A DNA stretch of 64,000 bases from Bacteroidales bacterium (GTDB lineage: Bacteria > Bacteroidota > Bacteroidia > Bacteroidales > WCHB1-69): NCBI GenBank assembly GCA_017395245.1, contig JAFPVR010000111.1, positions 62,001 to 126,000 of the forward strand, in the 5' to 3' direction. Shown here piece after piece: positions 45,501 through 53,126 of this stretch. The position numbers and the translations under genes were made by a program. Position 1 is the stretch's first letter. Every line of letters begins with the position of its first letter. Under the pieces are notes generated by a model, which had not been told where the DNA came from, searched no databases, and saw only the letters and a list, made by a program, of their open reading frames with translations.

Positions 45501-48500
45501 GGCCGGCTGGTCTAAGCTGCCTGCCGTCACGGGCGTCGGGGTGCCCACGAAAACCCGCATGTAGTCGCAGCAGCTCTCGCCGTCTGCGTGCCAGTCGAAG
45601 GAGAGGGTATAGCCGCTCGGGTTGGCCGGGAACTCGATGTCGCGATAAGCCCACGTGTTGCTGGTGCTACCATTGTTGTAGGTGTTGGAGGTGCCGTTGT
45701 CTCCAGAAATGTACAGGGCATGGGTGCCTCCGTTGTTCGTGGCCGTGCCCACCACCCACTGGTGCGGTTGCGTGCCGTTCACGATGCCGAACCCGTGACC
45801 TTGGATGGTGTCCTCGAAGTCACAATAGTAGGGTAGCACGCCGGGTATCTGGGTGGTCATAAATTCGGTGCTCATCCAGAAGCTCTGGTCGGCGCCGCAG
45901 TTGGCGCGCACATAAACCGTATAGATGGTGTTCATCTCCAGATCGTTGACGGTGATGCTCGGAGAGCCGGTTGCCGAGAGGAGATTCACCGTGTCGAGAT
46001 CGACCGCGCCGGTGCCGGGCACGAAGGCCACATCCCAAGCGCTCTCGCTGCCGCCGGGTACCCATTCAACGGTGGCACCCGTGGTCTGCACATCGCTCAC
46101 ATGGATGCTGTCCACATGCGCACAGGTCGGAATCACGTCGATGGCGATGTCGTCAACATACATGTAGCTGACGTAGTTCTGCGGGATGCGGAAGGCGACA
46201 TAGTGGCCGTTGCCGGTATATTGGTCCAGATTGACATCCAAGAATCTCCAAGTACCGACGGTGTCGGGGGAGAGATCGCTGCCCACCTGCGTGAAGGTAG
46301 AGTAGTCGTTCGGGTCGGTCATCACACCCACCTGGATGTAGTAGGTCGGGGAGGCCTTGCGGGCCCAGAAGCGCACCTGCAGGTTGTTCATGGGGATGCT
46401 GGCGTCAAACTCGGGGGAGATCAGATAGGAGAAGTAGGCGCTGGTGCCATAGAAATAGACGGAATAGTTGCCGGAGTTGGCGTATGAGGTGGAGAGACCG
46501 GGGTAGGAGGAACTGTAGTTGGAGAGAGTAGACCAGCAATAGGCCGTGTTATCAGGACCGACGCTCGGGGCAGCGTCAAAGTGCTCCTCAAGGGGAAGGG
46601 TGTTCACGACGGGACATTTCGTTCTGCCGGAGGTCGCCGCCCAATTGCTGGTTTGGCCGGCGCCGCAGTTAGAGCGGACGCGGACAACCACAATCATGTT
46701 CTCGGACAAACCCGTGATGGTGTAGGGCGAGGTGACAGAACCAGCTGACGTCCAGTTGGTGTCGGCTTCCGTGTGGTATTCCAGTTCCCAGGAGGTCTCC
46801 GTGTTGCCGGGAACCCAAGCCACGGTCAGGCTGTTGTCTGTTACAGCAGTTACATACGCGTTGGGAGCCGAACACGTGGAGGTGCTGTCGCAAGGCACGC
46901 CGAAGATGACATTGTTACGGTTAGTGGAGGTAGTACCGGAGCTTGTGGGAGGAAGGGTGTAGGCAGAACCGTCATTGTAAACGTAGCGGGCCATCGACGT
47001 GCTGGTCGTGTGGCAGTGGAAAGAGTTGCTGGAACTGTAAGAGCCAGTTTCATCAACCAGGATAACAGCAAGGTTGTCAACACCGTTGTATTGGAACGGG
47101 GTGTTGAAATAAATCGTGTTCCAACCCGTAGTCCAGGTGATCGTGCTGTCATATACTAATTGAGCCGTGCTCGGGTCAAGCCAGGTGCTGCCCTCGCTGG
47201 TGGCGGTGGTGTGCATCAGATAGAGCTTGATGGTACGGTTCGGCGTGTTGACGGAGGAGGCATCGAAAGCGATGGACTGGAGGGCGGCCGGGCCGTTCAT
47301 TTCAGAAGCTAAGTAAATCTCCTCCATATAGGCATAGTTGTAGTAGGTGTAGTCCGGCAGATAGCTGGAGGTGCTGGTGCCGTTGCCGATTTCCAGGTCG
47401 CCGCCCACCAAGCAGGCGCGGGTGTGGAAGGGAACCACGATGGAGTCCGCACTGCCAGTAGCACAGACGGGAGCCACATACACAACATAATCCGTGTTGA
47501 GGGTGAGGCCGGAAATCATGTATTGCGTAGCGCCGGCGGTCATGTTTTGGACGGTCCAGTTGTTCTGGCCGGCCTCAGAATAGGCAACCGTGTAGGTGGG
47601 GGTGCCGAAGATGGCGTTGTCCCAGCTCACCAAAGCGGAGTTGGTCGTGATTTGGCTCACGGTCACGTGCAGCGGGGAGGAGCACGTCGGATTGGTGGTG
47701 AAGGTGCGCTTGAAGGTCCAGCCGCTGTAGTCGCCGCCGCCGCAGACACCGCGCACGTAGATGTCGTATGTGGTGTTGTCACTCAGACCCGTAAGGGTGA
47801 AGGGGTGCGTAGAAGCGGGCACGGGGGTGCCGGTGCTCACGTCAGCGCCGGCGGCCACGGCCACAACTTCCCAGCTGTCTTCGCTGGCACCGGGAGTCCA
47901 GTCGATGTCGGCACCTTCCGTGGTGTAGTTGGAAACGGTGACCTGGGTCGGCTTGGAGCAGAGCACGATGGGCTCCACTACCAGGTTGTCGATGTAGGCG
48001 TAGCAGTAGGTTGTGGTGTATTCGTTCTTGAAGGCGATATGGGTACCGGAACCGGTATAGTTGTCGAACAGCACGATACGCTCGTCCCAGGTGCTGACTG
48101 AACCGGGCACTGGATAGACGGTGTCAACCGGGGTGAAGGTGCTGCCGTCGGTGATGTCGTCCATCACACCGACAATCAGACGGTCGGTGCTGTTGGAAGC
48201 TCTGTAGGCGAAGGAAATCTGCAGGGTGTTGATGGGGTAAAGCGGGTCGATGGCGTGCATGACGGCCATGTTGTATTGAGAGGCGCTGCCGACGTAGAAG
48301 TAGAGGGAACCGGCCCCTTCGTAGGAGGTGGAGCTCACGTAAGGCGTGGTGCCGGCAGTGTAGGTGTTGGACTTGGTCCAGCATTCTGGATAGTTGGAAC
48401 CGCTGCCGGTGCCCCAGTTGTCAAAGTTCTCAGTGTAAGGCAGGGAATCGATGCCCGCGCAAGTTGTCCTGAAGTTGACGGTGCGCCAGAGGCTGGTGTC

Positions 48501-49346
48501 GCCGTTGGTACACATGTTGGCAATGCGGACGTTGTAGTCCGTTTGCGGGGTCAGGAGGCTGTTGAAATCGTATGTGGTGTCAGAAGGAAAGTCCGTGACC
48601 ACGCCGTTGTCGGTCCAGTCAAGGTCGGAAGTTTTGTATTGCAGAATGTAGGAACCCGCATCTTCGGGAGTTCCCCAGATGATTGTCGCGTCGTTGGAAG
48701 AAATACCAGAAACGGTCGGCACGCCAACCGCATGACAGCTGATATTGCCGGGGGTAATATCCAACTTGATATGGTTCTTCACATTCATGACGGTGCCAGA
48801 ATAACTGGTGGGGGCCATCGGGTCGTAGTTCGTGTCGTCGCTATAGACGCGCAGCGCCATGCCGGTAGCGTCAAACACATAGCAGGACATACCGCTGGAG
48901 TAGGAGCCAGTGTTGTCGTCCATGATGATGGCGAGGTTGCTGACCCCGTCGTAAACAAACGGGTCGTCAAGCTGGATGGTGGTCCAGGCGGAGCCCGTCA
49001 TGGTCACACTGCCGGTGAACACCTGGTCGGCGGCTGTGACCGTAATCCAGTCCGAACTACCGGAGAAGGACGTTTTGTTGGTGTTGACCATGTACAGCGT
49101 ATACGAACGGGTCTTGGTGTCGCCGCTGTTGTAGAATGCGACACTGTTGATAGTGCCGTGCATGCCAATTTCAGCCGCAGTGTAAATCTGCTGCGTCAGG
49201 CTGTAATTGTAGAAGGAATAGCTGGGCAGGTAGCTGTTCCCAGTCGTGCCACCCGTGGTCGGGATCTCCACGATCATCTGCGCCGACCCCTGCCAGGCAC
49301 CGAGCCCGAGCATGGCGGTCAGCAAAAGTAATAATACTTTCTTCAT
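42501..49346 (-). CDS. Giant T9SS-secreted adhesin-like protein with CUB and YGDGWN modules
   Basis: 2281 residues; signal peptide MKKVLLLLLTAMLGLGAWQGSAQ. An N-terminal YYNY-type module (SFYNYSLTQQIYTAAEIG) is followed by FN3 and cleaved-adhesin-like units (LPYTENFDNWG, YPECWTK, AYIDNL). Next are a second YYNY module and a MAM-like unit with ALYISGDNGTSN and DYMRVFVG. A CUB-like domain (STESCCDYLRIYDG) lies near 1690-1810 and YGDGWNDGYLTVEQGG near 1900-1980. Two FN3 units and the sorting domain (LYPNPAKEYVDIRV.., KTFVKK) finish it. The last 75 residues differ from those of the gene at 23807 by about one residue. Surface adhesion or carbohydrate/protein binding is plausible; no catalytic domain was recognised. 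Confidence 0.9.
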   Translation of the reverse strand: MKKVLLLLLTAMLGLGAWQGSAQMIVEIPTTGGTTGNSYLPSYSFYNYSLTQQIYTAAEIGMHGTINSVAFYNSGDTKTRSYTLYMVNTNKTSFSGSSDWITVTAADQVFTGSVTMTGSAWTTIQLDDPFVYDGVSNLAIIMDDNTGSYSSGMSCYVFDATGMALRVYSDDTNYDPMAPTSYSGTVMNVKNHIKLDITPGNISCHAVGVPTVSGISSNDATIIWGTPEDAGSYILQYKTSDLDWTDNGVVTDFPSDTTYDFNSLLTPQTDYNVRIANMCTNGDTSLWRTVNFRTTCAGIDSLPYTENFDNWGTGSGSNYPECWTKSNTYTAGTTPYVSSTSYEGAGSLYFYVGSASQYNMAVMHAIDPLYPINTLQISFAYRASNSTDRLIVGVMDDITDGSTFTPVDTVYPVPGSVSTWDERIVLFDNYTGSGTHIAFKNEYTTTYCYAYIDNLVVEPIVLCSKPTQVTVSNYTTEGADIDWTPGASEDSWEVVAVAAGADVSTGTPVPASTHPFTLTGLSDNTTYDIYVRGVCGGGDYSGWTFKRTFTTNPTCSSPLHVTVSQITTNSALVSWDNAIFGTPTYTVAYSEAGQNNWTVQNMTAGATQYMISGLTLNTDYVVYVAPVCATGSADSIVVPFHTRACLVGGDLEIGNGTSTSSYLPDYTYYNYAYMEEIYLASEMNGPAALQSIAFDASSVNTPNRTIKLYLMHTTATSEGSTWLDPSTAQLVYDSTITWTTGWNTIYFNTPFQYNGVDNLAVILVDETGSYSSSNSFHCHTTSTSMARYVYNDGSAYTLPPTSSGTTSTNRNNVIFGVPCDSTSTCSAPNAYVTAVTDNSLTVAWVPGNTETSWELEYHTEADTNWTSAGSVTSPYTITGLSENMIVVVRVRSNCGAGQTSNWAATSGRTKCPVVNTLPLEEHFDAAPSVGPDNTAYCWSTLSNYSSSYPGLSTSYANSGNYSVYFYGTSAYFSYLISPEFDASIPMNNLQVRFWARKASPTYYIQVGVMTDPNDYSTFTQVGSDLSPDTVGTWRFLDVNLDQYTGNGHYVAFRIPQNYVSYMYVDDIAIDVIPTCAHVDSIHVSDVQTTGATVEWVPGGSESAWDVAFVPGTGAVDLDTVNLLSATGSPSITVNDLEMNTIYTVYVRANCGADQSFWMSTEFMTTQIPGVLPYYCDFEDTIQGHGFGIVNGTQPHQWVVGTATNNGGTHALYISGDNGTSNTYNNGSTSNTWAYRDIEFPANPSGYTLSFDWHADGESCCDYMRVFVGTPTPVTAGSLDQPAGSTAMVPNVNTSYPNYFNTSSNYQTFTTTIPGMTETTVKRIYFLWHNDGSVGTNPPAAVDNITIEVINCDAPTALSVDSIAITTAMVSWNSNASSSVLSYKGPNDPDWTVVDPATSPYELTGLTGNTLYQVRVANNCDDGVSTSPSISTSFYTDCDAISTLPYTENFDGYTASTSTRPNCWAFPITYSNAPYITSNYSSSSPNSLYFQSETTNPTTAVSPQIDADIHNLRVKFMLKAESTTSSGTFDIGVMSDPNDVTTFESVRIIQPANTAWNQYVVDFDSTVMTGTGRYIAFRQHSNSSVYYYWLDNVMIMNIPTCPEPEDLVATGTTSTSITLGWSAGSETSWNIEYGPTGFTQGQGTSISVSTNPYTIDNLTSGTSYDFYVQADCGAGDESIWTGPYTAIPGSINMPATGTTTISACDVTIYDNGGPTGDYTSNCQSTMTINPDAPMNLVAIQGTLSTESCCDYLRIYDGPDATGTLLGEFRDENQTIPQLVSTTGPLTLYFYSDGSVQKSGFELTVSCVSNTCPMPTNLTVSNVGQSSATVSWTAGGNETSWIVEYKEASATTWTVDNATTTTYQLSNLTGLTAYDVRVKADCIDETSLYATTSFTTPNCDAANACLYTFILTDSYGDGWNDGYLTVEQGGVVVATLEATDNNDTPSSETVTINLCDNVSTSLVWHSGNYDDEAGFSIAGPDGTVLFSQDSMDTYTTYTFTTNCNGSGPVPTNPTVATNAATAVAQTTATLNATITNPDNVTITAKGFEWKATQGGTYTQIAGTGTGNTFTANLTGLTANTGYTFRAFITFNGQTVTGNEMTFTTQNQDVEPCDVPTGVTVSAVTDESITITWNNAAGVNSWNIQYRPVGGTLSSATSNTNSYTINGLQPETTYEIQVQANCGGGNLSEWSSAVTGTTTVGIDSWLANSVSLYPNPAKEYVDIRVDGDLNVKTMEVFDVYGKLINTVIVTENPTRINISGLANGMYFVRVTTEEGMVTKTFVKK

Positions 49347-49356
49347 ACTGTTTTTA

Positions 49357-49459
49357 ATTTGGTGAATATAATTGTTGATTGTCCTTTTCTAACGAATCGG
49401 CAAAAATACAATCTTATCAACAATATTCGGTTGAAAAGATATAAACAAGTTATCAACAG
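49357..49459 (-). promoter_or_regulatory. Promoter, leader motif and tandem 9-mers of a giant T9SS gene
   Basis: The -7 element TATTTTTG lies at 49401-49408, the leader motif TTCACCAAAT at 49357-49366, and the tandem GATATAAACA-A-GTTATCAACA repeat at 49438-49459. The stretch from TTTTCAACC to the -7 box is closely similar to the promoter of the gene starting at 31663. Confidence 0.6.
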
Positions 49460-49517
49460 TCTTGCACGAGCTGTGAACACGTTTATGAACAGAATGAAGG
49501 GTTTCGTGTTGGCCGGC

Positions 49518-51494
49518 CTATAGATTGGCGCTGCCTTTCAGCGAGTAACTGTTGAGTTCGGAATTGTCGGCGTGGCCTTGGTAGAATAGACGGCTCTTGC
49601 GCGTGGTCGTGCAGTTGCGGATGCGGACGTCGTTGTCGCTGCCGTAAAAACCGATGTACATCTTGTCGCTGCAGGGAATAAACTTGCAACCGGTGTATTC
49701 GGCATGGTTGTCAATGTAATAGCGGGCGTCATCGTCGTTGTTCAGGTACAGCGTGCAGCGGTTGTAGACCCGTTTCGTGCCGTTGCCGCCGACATTGTAG
49801 CGCACCATCCCGATTTCGCAGTTGCTATATTTAATATTGTATGCACTGTTTTCGTTTACGTTGTAATTGAGCCGCGACGCTGTGATCTCAATTTTGTCGG
49901 ACTTGCCGCGCCGCAGGTTGAAAACGAGACTCCCGGGGTAGTAGTACTTGCGCGTGGCCTGCCGCTTCATCCGTTTCGCCGATGGAATCAGTTCCATCTT
50001 GTTGAAGTCGTAATCGATGGGTTTCTTGGCGGTTACTTTCCTGGAACAAATGACAAAGTTTGCCAGATGGGTCGTGTCAGTGTAGTGGAACCGTAGCCCG
50101 TCCACCTGCACGGAGCCGATTTCCACGGTTGCGCTCGCGGCGACCTCCTTCGGGTTGAACAGGACGACCTTGTCGATTTTGTTGGAGACATTGACGGTCA
50201 TGTTGCGGATTGTGACATCGGGCCAGCATTTCCGGGCCAGCTCGGGCCGCTCGTTGATTTTGTTGTCTAACTTCCCCGTGGAAACCAGGAAGTAGCGCCC
50301 CGGAATGGCATCGAAAATGCAGTCCTTGAAGACGAGTTTGAAGGGGGTGTAGGCGTTATAGGAGGGCTCTAACAGCACCGGCACAAAGTCGGTGAAGCGG
50401 CAGCCGTCGAACAGCACCGTGCCGAAGACGGAGGAGAACTGGTTGTATAGGTTGCCGAATTGGCAGTTGTACAGCGCGACGTCGCGGCCGTAGCAGTGGA
50501 TGTCGAACCGGTTGATGTCGCAGTTGCGCAACACGGTGTTGTTGAGGTTGTTGGTGCCGAAAATCCCCCAATTGGCGCGTGCCGTGAGCCGCACGAAATG
50601 GCTGTTCCAAACATTGTCCATCAGGATGCCGTAGCCGTAGAGATTCTTGCGCGAGTAGGTCCCGTCAATCAGCACGTCCTCGAAGGTGACGTTGGTGCAG
50701 TTGCGCAGGGTGACGGCGGCATCGGCGTACATGTTTTTGGTGTCGGGGGTGTAGATGTTCAAATTGCTGATTCTGAGATTGTTGATGCCTTCGATATCGA
50801 AACAGTAGGTTTTCGCCGTGGAGGTGGAGTCGCGCATGATGGTGAGGTTGGCGATGGTTTTCAACTCCTCGTCGACGGGCAGGAAGGAGGCGCACAGTAG
50901 GGTGGAGTCGGTGGAGTAGGGGGCGATGGGGCTGTTGAGGGCGATGCAGTTGCGCACGAGCAGGATGTCTTTGCGCAGTGCGCCGTAGGCATGGCCTTCG
51001 CGGCGGTTCACCCAGGGGTGTAGATCCTCCAACACGACGAGAAAGAGTCCGTCTGTCAGCAACTCCGATTCAGAGAAGTCGCCCGCATCGACATCTTCAG
51101 CCGCCAGGTCGAAGACGCTCCAAAGCGTGTCTTTAAGTTCGAAGAGGTAGTGTTCTTTGGCGGAGTTTTTCACGGTGAGGTGCAGCCCGCCGAAGTCGTT
51201 GCGGCGGGTCAGCGGTATGGGCCGCGACTTGGCCGTCACCTCCACCTTCACCGCTCCGACGCCGCTGTAGGAGACGGCCGCACCTATGTCGGCGGCATAG
51301 CGGTGGGTGGCGTAGAGTACCTCGTAGCGCGCACTGTCGGACCGCGCCTCCGCCAGCCCGAAGTCGAATGGCGAAACAATGCGCACGACCGCGCTGTCGC
51401 CGCCCACCTGCGCGAAAGCGACGTTCGCCAATGCGACTACGCACAGGAGGCATAGCAGTGCAAAACGCTTTATGTCAACGAAATACTGTTTCAT
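49518..51494 (-). CDS. Secreted right-handed beta-helix (pectate-lyase-like) protein
   Basis: 658 residues from MKQYFVDIKRFALLCLLCVVALANVAFAQ, a clear signal peptide. The ATG 27 bases further upstream would put charged residues before it. From about residue 200 the sequence shows stacked short strands with Asn and hydrophobic ladders (LTIMRDS.., LRISNLNIYTP, VTLRNCTNVTFEDVLID, VLRNCDINRFDIHCYG, LYNCQFGNLYN, LFDGCRFTDF, IRNMTVNVSN), typical of parallel beta-helix folds. No lyase or hydrolase signature was confirmed. No T9SS sorting domain is visible, so it may stay in the periplasm or outer membrane. A -7-like box TATTTTCG lies at 51529-51536. Confidence 0.75.
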   Translation of the reverse strand: MKQYFVDIKRFALLCLLCVVALANVAFAQVGGDSAVVRIVSPFDFGLAEARSDSARYEVLYATHRYAADIGAAVSYSGVGAVKVEVTAKSRPIPLTRRNDFGGLHLTVKNSAKEHYLFELKDTLWSVFDLAAEDVDAGDFSESELLTDGLFLVVLEDLHPWVNRREGHAYGALRKDILLVRNCIALNSPIAPYSTDSTLLCASFLPVDEELKTIANLTIMRDSTSTAKTYCFDIEGINNLRISNLNIYTPDTKNMYADAAVTLRNCTNVTFEDVLIDGTYSRKNLYGYGILMDNVWNSHFVRLTARANWGIFGTNNLNNTVLRNCDINRFDIHCYGRDVALYNCQFGNLYNQFSSVFGTVLFDGCRFTDFVPVLLEPSYNAYTPFKLVFKDCIFDAIPGRYFLVSTGKLDNKINERPELARKCWPDVTIRNMTVNVSNKIDKVVLFNPKEVAASATVEIGSVQVDGLRFHYTDTTHLANFVICSRKVTAKKPIDYDFNKMELIPSAKRMKRQATRKYYYPGSLVFNLRRGKSDKIEITASRLNYNVNENSAYNIKYSNCEIGMVRYNVGGNGTKRVYNRCTLYLNNDDDARYYIDNHAEYTGCKFIPCSDKMYIGFYGSDNDVRIRNCTTTRKSRLFYQGHADNSELNSYSLKGSANL

Positions 51495-51591
51495 ACGAGC
51501 CCGAAAAATCCGTCCGTCCAAAAGTGCGCGAAAATACGGTTTTTTCGGACGTGTTCTACCAGGAGCCGAGGTTTCCTATCATCGGACTCCT

Positions 51592-51620
51592 AAAAAAGGG
51601 GAACCCTTCCGAGTTCCCCG
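51592..51620 (-). terminator. Hairpin terminator, copy 8
   Basis: GGGGAACTC..GGGTTCCCC followed by six T on the minus strand, downstream of the aminotransferase. Between them (51621-51649) lies a tandem TAACTGC/TAACTAC repeat. Confidence 0.75.
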
Positions 51621-51648
51621 TAACTGCTAACTGCTAACTACTAACTGA
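51621..51648. repeat. Tandem TAACTGC/TAACTAC short repeat
   Basis: About four near-copies of a 7-base unit (GTAACTGCTAACTGCTAACT..), placed between a stop codon and the terminator like the ATTCA-type blocks. Confidence 0.75.
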
Positions 51649-51649
51649 A

Positions 51650-52960
51650 TTAGTGGTTCTCCTTGAACAGTTTCAATCTCTCCTCAAGAATGGGGAATTG
51701 CCGGCGCGGGGTCAGGGAGACGCAGGCGCGGAGGCCTTCGTTGCGCTCGCTGCCGCAAGTGCTTAAGGAGATGGCACTTACGCCGTAGTAAAGGAATTCG
51801 TGCAGCAACTCGTCGCTGGTCATGCCAGGATAGGCAACCGTGAAGTAGAAGCCGTCGGCTAACGGTTTGTCGCCGTCCTTGTCATAGACGATCTCGAAGC
51901 CGTTGTCGGTGAACATCTTCTTCATGATGGCGGCCTTCTCGCCGTACTCCTTCACATCTTCGATGTAGTTGTAGGTGCCGTCGTTGCAGGCTTTGAGGAT
52001 GGCGGCCATGGCGTACTGTGCCGAGTGGGCGACGCCGGAGCTGATGGCATAGACGGTGCCGTAGATGATGGCGCGACCGAGCTTCTTCATCTTGAAGTAG
52101 GGTTCCAGATCGTCGAACTCGCGGTTGTAGAGCTTATTGGACATGATCATCAGGGCGATACGCTCACCGGCGTAGCTGAAAGCCTTGGAACCGGAAATCA
52201 GCAGGGCGTAGTTGTCGGTGTACTTGCCGACGCTCGGTTGGTAGGGCGGGATGCCCGGCGCGGAGATGTTCTGGCGGAAGTCCATGCCGAAGTAGGCGAG
52301 GTCCTCGAAGACGAACACGTCGTACCTGTTGGCCATGTCGCCGATGATTTGCAGTTCTTCCTCGGTGAAACAGATCCAGGAGGGGTTGTTGGGGTTGGAG
52401 TACATGATGGTGTGGATGTTGCCCTTTTCGAGGTAACTTTCCAGCTTGGCGCGAAGCTTCGGGCCGCGGAAGTTATAGACGTCGAAGGTCTCGTATTTGA
52501 GGCCCATGACGCGGTGCTGCTGCTTCTGCACAGGGAAGCCGGGGTCGATGAAGAGGGTCGTGTCGCGCTCCTTGCGGCAACGCACGAAGGTCATGAAACC
52601 GGCCATGCCGCCCATCATGGAGCCGACGGTCGGGATGCAGTTCTCGGGCTCGACTTCGAGGTCGATGAAGTTCTTGACGAAGCGCGCGGCCTCCTGCTTC
52701 AGGGCCGGGATGCCCTCGATGTCGGGGTAGATGGCGGCGACACCCTTCTTCAGGGCCTCGATTTGCGCTTCCACGCCCACGGCGCACGGCGGAAGACCGG
52801 GGATGCCCATCTCCATACGGACGAACTCCTTGCCAGAAGCCTGCTCGATTTCGTTGATTAAACGTTTCACCTCACGGATGGAGGCCTTGCCCACGCTGCT
52901 GATGCCGCTCTCGGCGACTTTCTTGTCCACAATTTCTGCGGGAATCGGTGTATTCTTCAT
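51650..52960 (-). CDS. PLP-dependent aminotransferase, class I/II fold
   Basis: 436 residues from MKNTPIPAEIVDKK. This start is chosen over 53002 because the -7 element at 53000-53007 overlaps the longer form. Fold-type I features in order: GIPGLPP substrate loop, YPDIEGIPALKQEAARF, GSMMGG (cofactor phosphate loop), YSNPNNPSWICFTEEEL, FEDLAYFGMD, and the Schiff-base lysine in ISGSKAFSYAGERIAL (about K259). The C-terminal arginine that would hold the substrate carboxylate is in EGLRACVSL. It transfers an amino group between an amino acid and a 2-oxo acid using pyridoxal phosphate in the cytoplasm. The exact substrate cannot be told. It appears to be a single-gene unit with its own promoter and terminator. 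Confidence 0.88.
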   Translation of the reverse strand: MKNTPIPAEIVDKKVAESGISSVGKASIREVKRLINEIEQASGKEFVRMEMGIPGLPPCAVGVEAQIEALKKGVAAIYPDIEGIPALKQEAARFVKNFIDLEVEPENCIPTVGSMMGGMAGFMTFVRCRKERDTTLFIDPGFPVQKQQHRVMGLKYETFDVYNFRGPKLRAKLESYLEKGNIHTIMYSNPNNPSWICFTEEELQIIGDMANRYDVFVFEDLAYFGMDFRQNISAPGIPPYQPSVGKYTDNYALLISGSKAFSYAGERIALMIMSNKLYNREFDDLEPYFKMKKLGRAIIYGTVYAISSGVAHSAQYAMAAILKACNDGTYNYIEDVKEYGEKAAIMKKMFTDNGFEIVYDKDGDKPLADGFYFTVAYPGMTSDELLHEFLYYGVSAISLSTCGSERNEGLRACVSLTPRRQFPILEERLKLFKENH

Positions 52961-52999
52961 ACTGATATATTGATATTTACAGAATCTGAAATTTTTCGG

Positions 53000-53007
53000 C
53001 AAAGATA
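53000..53007 (-). promoter_or_regulatory. -7 element of the aminotransferase promoter
   Basis: TATCTTTG on the minus strand, 40 bases before the chosen ATG, is an exact TANNTTTG match. Confidence 0.6.
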
Positions 53008-53126
53008 CAATTTTTTTTGGTCGGTCGGAATTGGTTCTTGAATGTTAGCGATTTTTAGATGCTGGAACAATAAAAACCAGGATGCATGATGACAAAACAG
53101 AATCCGTGCGATGCGAGGAGAATGCT

